This document shows, one piece after another, positions 27,231 through 36,135 of a DNA stretch of 51,615 nucleotides (position 1 is its first letter; each line of letters begins with the position of its first letter). The stretch is from a virus, in the IMG/VR virus record IMGVR_UViG_3300013126_004080, positions 1 through 51,615 of that record. One strand, 5' to 3'. The notes below the pieces were generated by a model. It did not search any database. It was not told the DNA's origin and worked only from the letters and a program-made list of their open reading frames with translations. The position numbers and the translations under genes are program-made.

Positions 27231-27880
27231 AACTTATAAAAGAAATTACAGAACAAGTACAATTTCTGACCGAAGATGATAACGGTAAGAAATCTCTTTT
27301 TATTCAAGGCCCATTTCTTGTAGCCGAGAGACAGAATAAAAATAAAAGATTGTATGAATATCATACAATGAAAAAGGAAGTAGACAGGTATACACAAGAT
27401 TATATCAATAAAAATCGTGCGTTTGGTGAACTGGGACATCCAGATACACCCACAATTAATTTAGATAGAGTTTCACACATGGTTACCGGGCTTACAGAAG
27501 ACGGTACACAATGGATTGGCAAAGCAAAAATTCTTGACACACCTATGGGCAACATCGCAAAAAGTCTTATTGAAGGTGGTGCAATGTTAGGTGTTTCATC
27601 AAGAGGTATGGGCTCACTTAAAATGGTAAACGGTGTCAATGTTGTGCAGCCCGATTTTTATCTAGCCACAGCGGCAGATATTGTGGCCGACCCCTCTGCA
27701 CCAGGTGCATTTGTGCAGGGAATTATGGAAAATTCTGAATGGATATTTCAAAATGGTTCGTGGAAGTTGTCTGAAATTGAAGAAGCCAAAAAGGAAATAA
27801 AAAAAGCTTCTAGAAAACAAATTGAAGAAGTCTCCTTAATTATTTTTGAAAGGCTCATCAATGGAATCTCTAAAAAATAA
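27227..27880 (+). CDS. 21: Prohead protease gp21
   Basis: A 217-residue T4-type prohead serine protease. FGELGHPD holds the catalytic His and GVSSRGMGSL the catalytic Ser; FYLATAADIVADPSAPGAFV is another conserved block. gp21 cleaves core proteins and the capsid protein after (L/I)xE sites during maturation. Its last 20 bp overlap a GIY-YIG endonuclease gene that appears to have inserted at its 3' end. Confidence 0.94.
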   Translation: MKLIKEITEQVQFLTEDDNGKKSLFIQGPFLVAERQNKNKRLYEYHTMKKEVDRYTQDYINKNRAFGELGHPDTPTINLDRVSHMVTGLTEDGTQWIGKAKILDTPMGNIAKSLIEGGAMLGVSSRGMGSLKMVNGVNVVQPDFYLATAADIVADPSAPGAFVQGIMENSEWIFQNGSWKLSEIEEAKKEIKKASRKQIEEVSLIIFERLINGISKK

Positions 27881-28475
27881 ATTTTATGTTTATGCTTTAG
27901 TTGATCCCATAAATCGTTTACCATTTTATATTGGTAAAGGTACAGGCAAGAGGGCTTATCAACATTTAAAAAATGATAAGGTTAATAATGACAAATTATT
28001 CTATATTAAAAATATTAGAATGTTAGGTTTAGAACCTGAGGTGCATTTTATAGTCGAAAATTTGGAAGAAAAAATGGCTTATGATATTGAATATATTATT
28101 ATAAAATATTCTTATCTTTATAATATTAAATTGACAAATAAAGTAGGTTTAATTATTCCTCCAAATAGAACTGGTTGTAAAATGTCAAAAGCGAGTAAAG
28201 AAAAAATAAGCATTTTCCAAAAAAGTAGAAAAAGGTTGGCACTGTCTGAAGAAACTAAACAAAAATTATCTAAAATAAATTTAGGTAAGAAAGGTCCAAA
28301 CAAAGTAGAAAATATCGATATAAAATTATTAACTACTTTATATGTTGATAAAAACTACACCAAAAAACAAGTTATGGACTTTTTAAAAATAGGTTTAGGT
28401 TCACTCAACAGAATTTTACATGAAAATCATATAAAGAAAAGTAAAGAAAATTTTCAAGAATATGGTAGAAGGTAA
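27861..28475 (+). CDS. GIY-YIG homing endonuclease (Seg-like)
   Basis: A 204-residue protein starting at ATG 27861. FYVYALVDP and PFYIGKGTGKRAYQHL form a GIY-YIG nuclease module, with the GIY reading VYA and the YIG intact plus the conserved Arg. The C-terminal half has NUMOD-like repeats (SKASKEKISIFQKSR, SEETKQKLSKINLGKKG) and a helix-turn-helix (TKKQVMDFLKIGLGSLNRIL) for DNA recognition. It is free-standing between gp21 and gp22, like T4 seg genes. Confidence 0.86.
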   Translation: MESLKNKFYVYALVDPINRLPFYIGKGTGKRAYQHLKNDKVNNDKLFYIKNIRMLGLEPEVHFIVENLEEKMAYDIEYIIIKYSYLYNIKLTNKVGLIIPPNRTGCKMSKASKEKISIFQKSRKRLALSEETKQKLSKINLGKKGPNKVENIDIKLLTTLYVDKNYTKKQVMDFLKIGLGSLNRILHENHIKKSKENFQEYGRR

Positions 28476-28488
28476 AAAATTATAATAT

Positions 28489-28496
28489 TATAAATA
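28489..28496 (+). promoter_or_regulatory. Late promoter for gp22
   Basis: TATAAATA is an exact match to the T4 late consensus, 30 bp before the gp22 start and just after the GIY-YIG gene. Confidence 0.7.
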
Positions 28497-28525
28497 TTCC
28501 ACATATAAACCAAGGAGATTTCCAA

Positions 28526-29713
28526 ATGGGTAAGAAGTTTAATTTGTCTGAAGCTGCCGCTGACATTCTTAACAAAAGCGTAAGTTCAGCAAGATCACAT
28601 CAAGAAGGACCAAGCCGTCTACCTACTTCTGTAGTAGCCGGGCAAAAAGAAGTTGGTGACATTGGAACACAAGTTACTAAAACTACTGATGCAGGCCCTG
28701 ATGCAACAAAAGGTGTGGCAACAGCAACACCACCAGGAGCAACACCACCTGTTGGTTCTGAGCCAATGAAAAAACTAAAAGGGCAACCTGCTGAAGCCGG
28801 TTCAGTTGACCAACCAGAAGGCAAAGCCGGGCGTCAAATGATGGATAAAAACAAAGGTGCAACTTTTGAAACTTATGCTGAAGATGTAGAAGATGACGAA
28901 GATTCTCTCGTTGAAGCGAAGGAGGAAGGGCATGAAGATGAAGCAGAAGATAAAAAACTTATCAAGAAAATGATGAAGAAACATATGAAAGAAGACATTG
29001 ATGCTCTCATGCAAGGTGAAGACCTTTCAGAAGAATTTATTCAAAAAGCAACTACAATTTTTGAAGCAGCGGTACTTTCTCGCGTTGAAGAAATTGTTGA
29101 AGAAATTGAATCAGAATACGAGCAGCAATTTGAAACTTCTGTTGCTGAACTCAGAGAAGATTTCGCAACCAAGATTGATGACTATCTAAACTATATGGTC
29201 AAAGAATGGATGGAAGAAAATCAACTTGCCATCGACACTGGGCTAAAATCAGAAATCGTAGAAGATTTCATGGTCGGATTACACAATCTATTCGCTGAAC
29301 ACTATATTGATCTTCCAACGGAAAAAGTTGATATCGTTGAAGAACTTGCAGAAAAAGTTGAAGAACTTGAGAATGAACTAAATGAACAAATTCAACTTTC
29401 TATTGAGCTTTCAAAGGAAATTATCGAACACAAAAGATTTGAGGCCGTGCAAGCAGTTTGCGAAGGCCTAACGCAGACTCAGGTAGAAAAACTTAAATCA
29501 CTCGCAGAGGGTGTTGAGTTCACTTCTGAGGAAGATTTCGCAGAAAAACTGGTCACATTAAGGGAAGCATATGTCCCTTCTTCAGTTAAAACTGCCGAAA
29601 AGTCTGCCCTAGAAGAAGGCGTTGAAGTGCCAGAAGATAAGCCATCAAAGCATTCTTCTGATCCGCTTGTTGACGCTGTAGCAAAAACAATCTCTAAATC
29701 GGTATTAAAATAA
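28526..29713 (+). CDS. 22: Prohead scaffold core protein gp22
   Basis: A 395-residue protein whose C-terminal two thirds are highly acidic and alpha-helical/coiled-coil (KEWMEENQLAIDTGLKSEIVE, EELAEKVEELENELNEQ), as in T4 gp22. It forms the internal scaffold that is later degraded by gp21. The N-terminal 120 residues are Pro/Gly/Thr-rich and make it longer than the 269-residue T4 protein. It is placed directly before gp23. Confidence 0.9.
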   Translation: MGKKFNLSEAAADILNKSVSSARSHQEGPSRLPTSVVAGQKEVGDIGTQVTKTTDAGPDATKGVATATPPGATPPVGSEPMKKLKGQPAEAGSVDQPEGKAGRQMMDKNKGATFETYAEDVEDDEDSLVEAKEEGHEDEAEDKKLIKKMMKKHMKEDIDALMQGEDLSEEFIQKATTIFEAAVLSRVEEIVEEIESEYEQQFETSVAELREDFATKIDDYLNYMVKEWMEENQLAIDTGLKSEIVEDFMVGLHNLFAEHYIDLPTEKVDIVEELAEKVEELENELNEQIQLSIELSKEIIEHKRFEAVQAVCEGLTQTQVEKLKSLAEGVEFTSEEDFAEKLVTLREAYVPSSVKTAEKSALEEGVEVPEDKPSKHSSDPLVDAVAKTISKSVLK

Positions 29714-29716
29714 ATA
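29709..29716 (+). promoter_or_regulatory. Putative late promoter for gp23
   Basis: AATAAATA overlaps the gp22 stop and lies 34 bp before gp23. It fits NATAAATA and would give separate, high-level capsid expression. Confidence 0.6.
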
Positions 29717-29749
29717 ATACCATTATTAACAATAATAGGAGTTACTTAA

Positions 29750-31096
29750 ATGTATCTATCTGAAGAAATTCAAGCAAAATGGAAACCAGTTCTTGAACAT
29801 CCCGAACTGGACTCAATCAAAGACTCATATCGTAAGGCTGTTACTGCTATTGTTCTTGAGAACCAATCTCAAGCTATGTCATCAGACCGTGCGCAAATGG
29901 GAATGTTGACAGAAAATTCAACAGGTCCTTCAAACGTTACAGGTTCTGGTGTACAGAACTTCGATCCAATTCTTATTAGTTTGGTTCGTCGTGCGCTTCC
30001 TAATCTGATTGCTTATGACGTTGCTGGTGTTCAGCCAATGACTGGTCCTACAGGGCTAATCTTTGCAATGCGCGCACGTTATGGGCAAAACATGACTGGT
30101 GGTTCTGAGGCATTCTTTAACGAAGCAAATACACAGTTCTCTGGTATTGGTTCAGATACAAATCGTTTTGGTTTTGCTAACAACACCACAGGTGACACGA
30201 TCACCAATCCAGTCGGTAACGGTTTCACGACAGCAAATACGTTCACAACTGGTATCGGTATGCCAACGGCAACGGCTGAATATCTTGGTTCAGACACGAA
30301 TACGGCATTCGGGCAAATGGCATTCTCAATCGAGAAAGTCACTGTTACTGCACAAAGCCGTGCGCTAAAAGCTGAATACTCACTTGAACTTGCACAAGAC
30401 CTGAAGGCAATTCACGGGCTTGATGCTGAGACAGAACTGTCAAACATTCTGTCAACAGAAATTCTTGCTGAGATCAACCGAGAAGTTATTCGTACAATCT
30501 ATACTGTTGCTAAGAATGGTGCTCAGTATGGCACGACAACTGCTGGTATTTTCGACCTTGACACAGATTCAAATGGCCGTTGGTCAGTTGAGCGTTTCAA
30601 AGGGCTGATCTTCCAAATCGAACGTGATGCTAACGTTATTGCAAAAGAAACTCGTAGAGGTAAAGGTAACGTTCTGATCGTTTCTTCAGACGTCGCTTCA
30701 GCAATGGCTATGGCTGGTGTTCTTTCTTATACACCTGCTCTGACAGCCGATCTACAAGTTGATGACACTGGTAACACCTTTGCTGGTCTCCTGCATGGGC
30801 GTATCAAAGTTTACATCGATCCATATTTCGGTGGCTATACAAGCAATCAAGAACTTGTCACAATCGGTTATAAGGGTACTTCACCTTATGATGCTGGTCT
30901 GTTCTATTGCCCATATGTTCCTCTCCAAATGGTTCGTGCAGTTGATCAATACACGTTCCAGCCAAAGATCGGCTTCAAGACTCGTTACGGCATGGTTGCA
31001 AACCCATTTGCCGGCGGTCCAAATGCTGATCTAGGTCAGTTGTATTCTAAGCGCAATACGTACTATCGTATTTTCCGCGTTGCAAACCTTATGTAA
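29750..31096 (+). CDS. 23: Major capsid protein gp23
   Basis: A 448-residue T4-like capsid protein. FDPILISLVRRALPNLIAYDVAGVQPM and TGLIFAMRARYG are core HK97-fold signatures of the family. MGMLTE at 50-55 is a probable gp21 cleavage site after Glu55, which would release the N-terminal scaffold-interacting arm. Codons are visibly richer in C-ending forms than in neighbouring genes, as expected for the most highly expressed phage protein. A strong terminator follows. Confidence 0.97.
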   Translation: MYLSEEIQAKWKPVLEHPELDSIKDSYRKAVTAIVLENQSQAMSSDRAQMGMLTENSTGPSNVTGSGVQNFDPILISLVRRALPNLIAYDVAGVQPMTGPTGLIFAMRARYGQNMTGGSEAFFNEANTQFSGIGSDTNRFGFANNTTGDTITNPVGNGFTTANTFTTGIGMPTATAEYLGSDTNTAFGQMAFSIEKVTVTAQSRALKAEYSLELAQDLKAIHGLDAETELSNILSTEILAEINREVIRTIYTVAKNGAQYGTTTAGIFDLDTDSNGRWSVERFKGLIFQIERDANVIAKETRRGKGNVLIVSSDVASAMAMAGVLSYTPALTADLQVDDTGNTFAGLLHGRIKVYIDPYFGGYTSNQELVTIGYKGTSPYDAGLFYCPYVPLQMVRAVDQYTFQPKIGFKTRYGMVANPFAGGPNADLGQLYSKRNTYYRIFRVANLM

Positions 31097-31125
31097 TTGA
31101 TGTAGCCACCGTTAAGAGTGGTTTT

Positions 31126-31153
31126 AGAGGAGCCTTCGGGCTCCTCTTTTTTT
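31126..31153 (+). terminator. Rho-independent terminator after gp23
   Basis: Stem GAGGAGCC (31127-31134) and GGCTCCTC (31139-31146) close a TTCG tetraloop and are followed by seven T residues. This is a textbook terminator ending the capsid transcription unit. Confidence 0.95.
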
Positions 31154-31186
31154 ATTCCTAAATAGTAAATAAGAGGAGATAAAAAA

Positions 31187-31669
31187 ATGAGTGGCTTAAT
31201 TAAAAAACCAAAGAATACTAATTTTCTACAACCCACAAAATACTCCGTAAGTTTTCCAGAAATTTCCGATACGGTTTATTTTTGCCAAAAGGTAAATTTA
31301 CCTGGAATTGAAATAACAGAATTACCTCACCCAACACCCAATCTTGATTTATTTGTACCTGGTACAAAACTTTCATATAGCACATTTGATATTGAATTCT
31401 TAGTGAATGAAGATTTATCGTCTTGGTTGTACATACATGATTGGATGAGAGGTATCACGACAGACATGGGATATAGAACACAACCTAAAGCACAAGCTAT
31501 ATTAACAGTTTACTCAAATCAAAATAATCCTAAGTTTAGAATTTCTTTTAAAGATATATTTCCACTAAATCTAGGTGATATAGAATTCGATACTGCATCT
31601 TCTGCGGAAGATCATGTAATTTGCAGAGCATCTTTTCGTTTTAATTACTTTGACATAGAAAGACTTTAA
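31187..31669 (+). CDS. Tail-tube-fold protein (gp19/gp54-like)
   Basis: A 160-residue protein with tube-type features: PTKYSVSFPEISDTVYFCQKV, NLPGIEITELPHPTPNLD, FDIEFLVNEDLSSWLYIHDWMRG. These parallel gp19, with the PG.....P pattern and a "valid-DWMRG" helix. Candidates are the baseplate tube initiator gp54 or a tail-completion protein; gp3 occupies a similar place in some aquatic relatives. I cannot choose between them. It follows the gp23 terminator, so it has its own transcript. Confidence 0.65.
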   Translation: MSGLIKKPKNTNFLQPTKYSVSFPEISDTVYFCQKVNLPGIEITELPHPTPNLDLFVPGTKLSYSTFDIEFLVNEDLSSWLYIHDWMRGITTDMGYRTQPKAQAILTVYSNQNNPKFRISFKDIFPLNLGDIEFDTASSAEDHVICRASFRFNYFDIERL

Positions 31670-31704
31670 TGATAAAATAGATCATTTATCAACAGGATGT
31701 GATT

Positions 31705-32145
31705 ATGGAAAATCTTGAACAGTTACTCAAATATTGGGATGATGATTGTATTATTGATCAAACGGAACCAGGCAAAGAATTACTAAAAATTCCTGTTCTA
31801 CACAACAAATACTTAAAAATCTTAATCAAACACAGACTTGCAAGTAAAAGAATAACATTCGAATATTCAAAGATGAGAAAGGTGAAGGAGGAATATTACA
31901 ATGGCACACTTTCACAAGAAGAACTTAATGAATATGGGTGGGAACAATTTCTTTTAAATATCAAAACTAAACAGGGTATAGATAAGTATCTAGATTCTGA
32001 TAAAGATTTAATTCGTTTACTTGAGAAAAAAATGCATCATGATGAAGCGATTTCAGTCTGTGAGTCGATTCTACAGGAATTAAAAAGTAGAACATATCAA
32101 CTAAGAGATTTTATTTCATGGGAAAAATTTATAGGTGGAAACTAA
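31705..32145 (+). CDS. uvsY: Recombination mediator UvsY
   Basis: A 146-residue protein from ATG 31705 (a GTG lies two codons upstream) that matches UvsY: KYWDDDCIIDQTEPGKELLK, IPVLHNKYLKILIKHRLASK, ISWEKFIGG. UvsY loads the UvsX recombinase on gp32-coated single strands. It overlaps uvsW, as in T4, where the two genes are neighbours. Confidence 0.9.
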   Translation: MENLEQLLKYWDDDCIIDQTEPGKELLKIPVLHNKYLKILIKHRLASKRITFEYSKMRKVKEEYYNGTLSQEELNEYGWEQFLLNIKTKQGIDKYLDSDKDLIRLLEKKMHHDEAISVCESILQELKSRTYQLRDFISWEKFIGGN

Positions 32146-33655
32146 TATAATAATTAAAAAAAGCAATGAAGCTTTTGTTAAAATAGATTGTGACAGAAGT
32201 ACAGCACAAGAACTGTCAGATTATTTTACTTTTTATGTTCCCGGATTTCAATTTACTCCTGCATATAGGAATAAAATTTGGGACGGAAAAATTAGATTAT
32301 TTAATTTAAAAACAAACGAGCTTTATCATGGGCTTTTTCCTCTCGTTGAAAATTTTGCAAACGAAAGAGATTACAAAGTAAGTTATGCTAATCCCAGACC
32401 AGACTTAATAGATCATTTTTCTGAACAAATAACAGATGATTTTATCAAAGAATTAAATTTACATTCGAAAAATAAACCAATAACTGTTGACAGTCATCAA
32501 AGAGATGCATTCATGCATTCTATGACAAATCGTAGGTGTTTAATTTTATCACCTACAGCATCTGGAAAATCTTTAATAATGTATTTAATAGTGAGGCAAT
32601 TGTTAAATTCAGGATGTAAAAAAGGTTTAGTAATTGTTCCTAGGACATCCTTAGTTGAGCAATTATTTTCAGATTTTATAGACTATTCATCACACAATGA
32701 TTGGAATGTACCAGAAAATATTCATAGAATATATCAGGGGAAAGAAAAGATCACTGATCTACCTCTCATAATTACAACATGGCAATCCGTGTATCAATTA
32801 CCCAAAGAATATTTCCAGCAATTTGATTTTGTTTTGGGTGATGAAGCGCATCTATTTAAATCACAATCACTCACAACAATATTATCAAATTGCACAAATG
32901 CTAGATATAGAATAGGGTTGACTGGAAGTTTAGATGGAACAAAGACACACAAATTAGTTTTAGAAGGGCTTTTTGGGCTATCAAAAAGAGTTGCTACGAC
33001 AAAACAATTAATGGAGAAAAACCGCCTTTCTGATTTTGAAATAAAATGTTTAATTTTAAAACATGATGATGAAATATGCGAAAGATTAAGTAAATCCACT
33101 TATCAAGAAGAAATAGAGTATCTGATATTAAATCGGCAAAGAAATAAATTTATCAAAAACCTTTCTATTTCATTGAAAGGAAATACACTTATATTGTACC
33201 AATATGTTGACAAACACGGTAAAATATTATATGATATGATATCACAAACAGAAAATATAGGAGAAAGAAAAATATTTTTTGTTTATGGAAAAACTGATGT
33301 AGAAACTAGGGAGAATGTGCGTAGTATAACAGAAAAGGAAAAAGATGCAATCATTATTGCTTCTTATGGTACATTTTCCACTGGTATTAATATTAGAAAT
33401 TTACACAATGTAATTTTTGCATCTCCTTCGAAATCTAGAGTACGTAATCTACAGTCAATAGGTAGGGCTTTAAGAATAGGGGATGACAAAGAAAAAGCAA
33501 TTCTTTATGATATAGCGGATGATCTACGTCATAAAAAACGTAATAACTATACACTTGATCATTTCATAGAAAGAGTTAATCTATATAATGAAGAAAAGTT
33601 TTCCTACAAAATATATAAAATAGGATTAAAAAATGCAAACAATAAAGGTAATTAA
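32135..33655 (+). CDS. uvsW: DNA helicase UvsW
   Basis: A 506-residue SF2 helicase. SPTASGKSLIMYLIV is the Walker A motif, LGDEAHLF the DEAH box, GLTGSLDGTK motif III, and SIGRALRIGD motif VI. The order follows T4 UvsW, which unwinds R-loops and branched DNA and shifts replication from origin- to recombination-dependent mode. No in-frame ATG precedes the conserved N-terminus, so a GTG start at 32135, inside the uvsY end, is used. Confidence 0.94.
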   Translation: METNIIIKKSNEAFVKIDCDRSTAQELSDYFTFYVPGFQFTPAYRNKIWDGKIRLFNLKTNELYHGLFPLVENFANERDYKVSYANPRPDLIDHFSEQITDDFIKELNLHSKNKPITVDSHQRDAFMHSMTNRRCLILSPTASGKSLIMYLIVRQLLNSGCKKGLVIVPRTSLVEQLFSDFIDYSSHNDWNVPENIHRIYQGKEKITDLPLIITTWQSVYQLPKEYFQQFDFVLGDEAHLFKSQSLTTILSNCTNARYRIGLTGSLDGTKTHKLVLEGLFGLSKRVATTKQLMEKNRLSDFEIKCLILKHDDEICERLSKSTYQEEIEYLILNRQRNKFIKNLSISLKGNTLILYQYVDKHGKILYDMISQTENIGERKIFFVYGKTDVETRENVRSITEKEKDAIIIASYGTFSTGINIRNLHNVIFASPSKSRVRNLQSIGRALRIGDDKEKAILYDIADDLRHKKRNNYTLDHFIERVNLYNEEKFSYKIYKIGLKNANNKGN

Positions 33656-34022
33656 ACTGTACAATGGAGATGAAATCGTAGCATACACCGAACAATTTGA
33701 GAAATATGTAAAAGTAAAAGATCCATTTCAGTTCTTTTTAAAGTTTGATAAAAATGGTGCACAAAGTATAGCTATAGATTTTTGGTTACCTGTTCCACTC
33801 ATAAAGAGTAGCGAAGCTGAACTTTTAATTGAAAAAATCATTGCTGTAATGGAACCTTCGGAGGAATTTAGTGAGTACTATGAAAATGTTGTAAAAGCTA
33901 CCCAGAAGAAGAGTAAATCTGATACTGAAGATATGGAACTAATTGATACAGATGATGAAGAAACTAGGTTAAAGATATTACTAGAACATATGGATATACC
34001 TAGTAATGGTTTTATTAATTAA
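33633..34022 (+). CDS. Small protein of unknown function (Sm-like N-terminus)
   Basis: A 129-residue protein. The N-terminus VIKLYNGDEIVAYTEQFEKYVKVKDPFQF has the length and pattern of an Lsm/Sm-like beta-barrel; the remainder is helical and acidic (DTEDMELIDTDDEE). It overlaps the uvsW end by 23 bp and precedes gp55. Such genes occur between uvsW and gp55 in related aquatic phages. RNA or late-transcription association is a guess from position. Confidence 0.6.
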   Translation: MQTIKVIKLYNGDEIVAYTEQFEKYVKVKDPFQFFLKFDKNGAQSIAIDFWLPVPLIKSSEAELLIEKIIAVMEPSEEFSEYYENVVKATQKKSKSDTEDMELIDTDDEETRLKILLEHMDIPSNGFIN

Positions 34023-34080
34023 CATGCAGAGGGTACATTTAGGAGTATAAACACTTGTCAAGAGGAAATCAATACTAATT

Positions 34081-34635
34081 ATGGTGAATATGAACAAAAA
34101 TACCAAAAGAGGGCACTACATAAACAATTCAGACTTTTGTAAAGCATTGGTAGATTACAAAGAATCCGTTAGATTGGCGCAAATAGAAAAAAGACCAAAA
34201 CCCATTGTACCGAATTACATAGGCGAATGTTTCATTAAAATAGCAGAGGGGCTTTCACACAAACCTAATTTTATAAATTATACTTACCGGGAAGAAATGG
34301 TTGCAGATGGTATTGAAAACTGTATAATGTATTTTGAAAATTTCGATCCAGCCAAATCAAGTAATGCGTTTGCATACTTTACTCAAATAATTTACTTTGC
34401 TTTTTTGAGGAGAATACAAAAAGAGAAAAAGCAAATGTATGTGAAATATAAATCAACGGAACAATTTGGCATTTTAGAGGAAACTGAACTCCTTGGTTAT
34501 GATGAAATCAATTCAAAACCATTTGAATTGTATGATAATATATCTGAATTTATTGAAAATTTTGAAATAACCAAAAAGAAGAAAAAACCAATACCAAAAA
34601 AACAGAAGGGTATTGAAAAATTTTTAGAGGACTAA
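34081..34635 (+). CDS. 55: Late sigma factor gp55
   Basis: A 184-residue T4-type late sigma factor. YREEMVADGIENCIMYFENFDP and AFAYFTQIIYFAFLRRIQKEKK correspond to sigma region 2, which binds core polymerase and recognises the TATAAATA element. A lysine-rich linker ends in GIEKFLED, which looks like the hydrophobic-acidic tail by which T4 gp55 docks on the gp45 clamp. ATG 34081 or 34090 could start it. The NATAAATA sites in this window are its expected targets. Confidence 0.93.
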   Translation: MVNMNKNTKRGHYINNSDFCKALVDYKESVRLAQIEKRPKPIVPNYIGECFIKIAEGLSHKPNFINYTYREEMVADGIENCIMYFENFDPAKSSNAFAYFTQIIYFAFLRRIQKEKKQMYVKYKSTEQFGILEETELLGYDEINSKPFELYDNISEFIENFEITKKKKKPIPKKQKGIEKFLED

Positions 34636-34637
34636 TT

Positions 34638-35096
34638 ATGAAAATAGGATTTACTTGTTCCTGTTTCGATCTTTTTCATGCCGGGCATGTAATGATGTTG
34701 AAAGAGGCGAAATCACAATGCGATTGGCTAATCGTGGGTCTACAGACGGATCCAACGATTGATAGACCAGAAAAAAATAAACCAGTCCAATCTGTATTGG
34801 AAAGGTACATTCAACTTGAAGCATGTAAATATGTGGATGAAATAGTGCCCTATTCTACCGAAAAAGACTTGATGGACATCTTGACATCCTTCTCCATTGA
34901 TGTTAGAATAATTGGTGAAGAATACAGAAATAAAGAATACACAGGAAAAGCATTGTCGATTCCTATTCACTATAATAGTCGCCGACACAGTTTCAGTTCA
35001 ACTGAACTCAGAACAAGAATTGCTAATTTAACTCCAAAAATCTTGACACTCCAATCGACAGAAGCATTGACACATGAAAGTTGCATTAATAACTGA
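34638..35096 (+). CDS. Cytidylyltransferase-like nucleotidyltransferase
   Basis: A 152-residue protein. FTCSCFDLFHAGHVMMLKEA carries the HxGH motif and HSFSSTELRTRI the (I/F)SST..R motif of the glycerol-3-phosphate cytidylyltransferase/TagD group. It would transfer CMP or AMP onto a phosphorylated small molecule. It lies between gp55 and gp47, with its last 23 bp overlapping gp47, an odd place for a sugar- or polyol-activating enzyme. Substrate unknown. Confidence 0.8.
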   Translation: MKIGFTCSCFDLFHAGHVMMLKEAKSQCDWLIVGLQTDPTIDRPEKNKPVQSVLERYIQLEACKYVDEIVPYSTEKDLMDILTSFSIDVRIIGEEYRNKEYTGKALSIPIHYNSRRHSFSSTELRTRIANLTPKILTLQSTEALTHESCINN

Positions 35097-36135
35097 TCAG
35101 CATTTCGGTGCAAGGAACGATTCACTACATTTTCTGGACTTCTATGAAAAATTTTATAATTTATTTTTCTTAGAACTGGATGATAACGGTATTGATCATG
35201 TTTTAATTTTGGGAGATACGTTTGATCGTAGAAAATATGTAAATTTTTATTCCTTACAAAGATCGAAGAAGATGTTTTTTGATCGTTTGAAAGTAAGAAA
35301 TGTAAAAGTTTACATGTTGGTGGGCAACCATGACACTTATTACAAAAATACCAATAATGTTAATTCACCTGAATTGATGTTGAACGAATATAGTAATATA
35401 ACAATTATTAATGATCCTGAGACTATTGATATCGATGGTACTTATATTTGCATGATGCCGTGGATTTGCTCCGAAAATTATGAATCGTCCATGAATGAAT
35501 TGAAAAGCACGAACGCTACTATCTGCATGGGGCACTTTGAAATAGAAGGTTTTCAAATGTATAGAGGTGCACCTTCAAATGAAGGTTTAAATCCTAAGAC
35601 CTTTGCAAAATTTGATATGGTATTTTCTGGGCATTATCATCATAAATCTTCAAAAAATAATATACATTATCTCGGTAATCCTTATGAACTGACATGGCAA
35701 GACTATGACGATGCAAGAGGGTTTCATATTTTAGACTTAAAGACACACGAACTGTCTTTTATCCAAAATCCATACAGAATGTTTCATAAGTTAATTTATG
35801 ATGATAAAACTGATTCAATAGCAGATATTCAAAATCTGGACTTGCAAAAATATTCTTCATCATACGTAAAGGTTGTAGTAGTAAATAAAACAAACCCGTA
35901 TCTTTTTGATATGCTAATTAATAAGTTGTATCAAGTAAATCCCATTGATATATCTGTAGCAGAAGATTTTACTGATATTGAAGAAATTAATGATAGTGAA
36001 ATTGATCAAGCTGAAGATACAATTACAATTCTCAGTAAGTATGTAGACAATTTAACAGTTGATTTAGATAAAAATAAACTTAAATCCATTTTTAGAGAAA
36101 TTTATATCGAAGCATTGAATGAGGAAAGTGTATGA
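35074..36135 (+). CDS. 47: Recombination nuclease subunit gp47 (SbcD/Mre11-like)
   Basis: A 353-residue protein with the five phosphoesterase motifs: ITDQHFG, LGDTFDRRK, VGNHDTYY, MGHFE, SGHYHH. With gp46 it forms the Mre11-Rad50-type complex that resects DNA ends in T4 replication and host DNA degradation. Gene order 47-46 is kept, though a dioxygenase gene has been inserted between the two. Confidence 0.93.
   Translation: MKVALITDQHFGARNDSLHFLDFYEKFYNLFFLELDDNGIDHVLILGDTFDRRKYVNFYSLQRSKKMFFDRLKVRNVKVYMLVGNHDTYYKNTNNVNSPELMLNEYSNITIINDPETIDIDGTYICMMPWICSENYESSMNELKSTNATICMGHFEIEGFQMYRGAPSNEGLNPKTFAKFDMVFSGHYHHKSSKNNIHYLGNPYELTWQDYDDARGFHILDLKTHELSFIQNPYRMFHKLIYDDKTDSIADIQNLDLQKYSSSYVKVVVVNKTNPYLFDMLINKLYQVNPIDISVAEDFTDIEEINDSEIDQAEDTITILSKYVDNLTVDLDKNKLKSIFREIYIEALNEESV

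Noticed and set aside
28118-28303. Minus-strand and other-frame small ORFs throughout
   Set aside because: They lie inside well-supported genes, lack ribosome sites and have composition expected of frame shadows.
31157-31164. Late promoter CCTAAATA before the tube-like gene
   Set aside because: Two mismatches to TATAAATA and not of the NATAAATA form; too weak to list.
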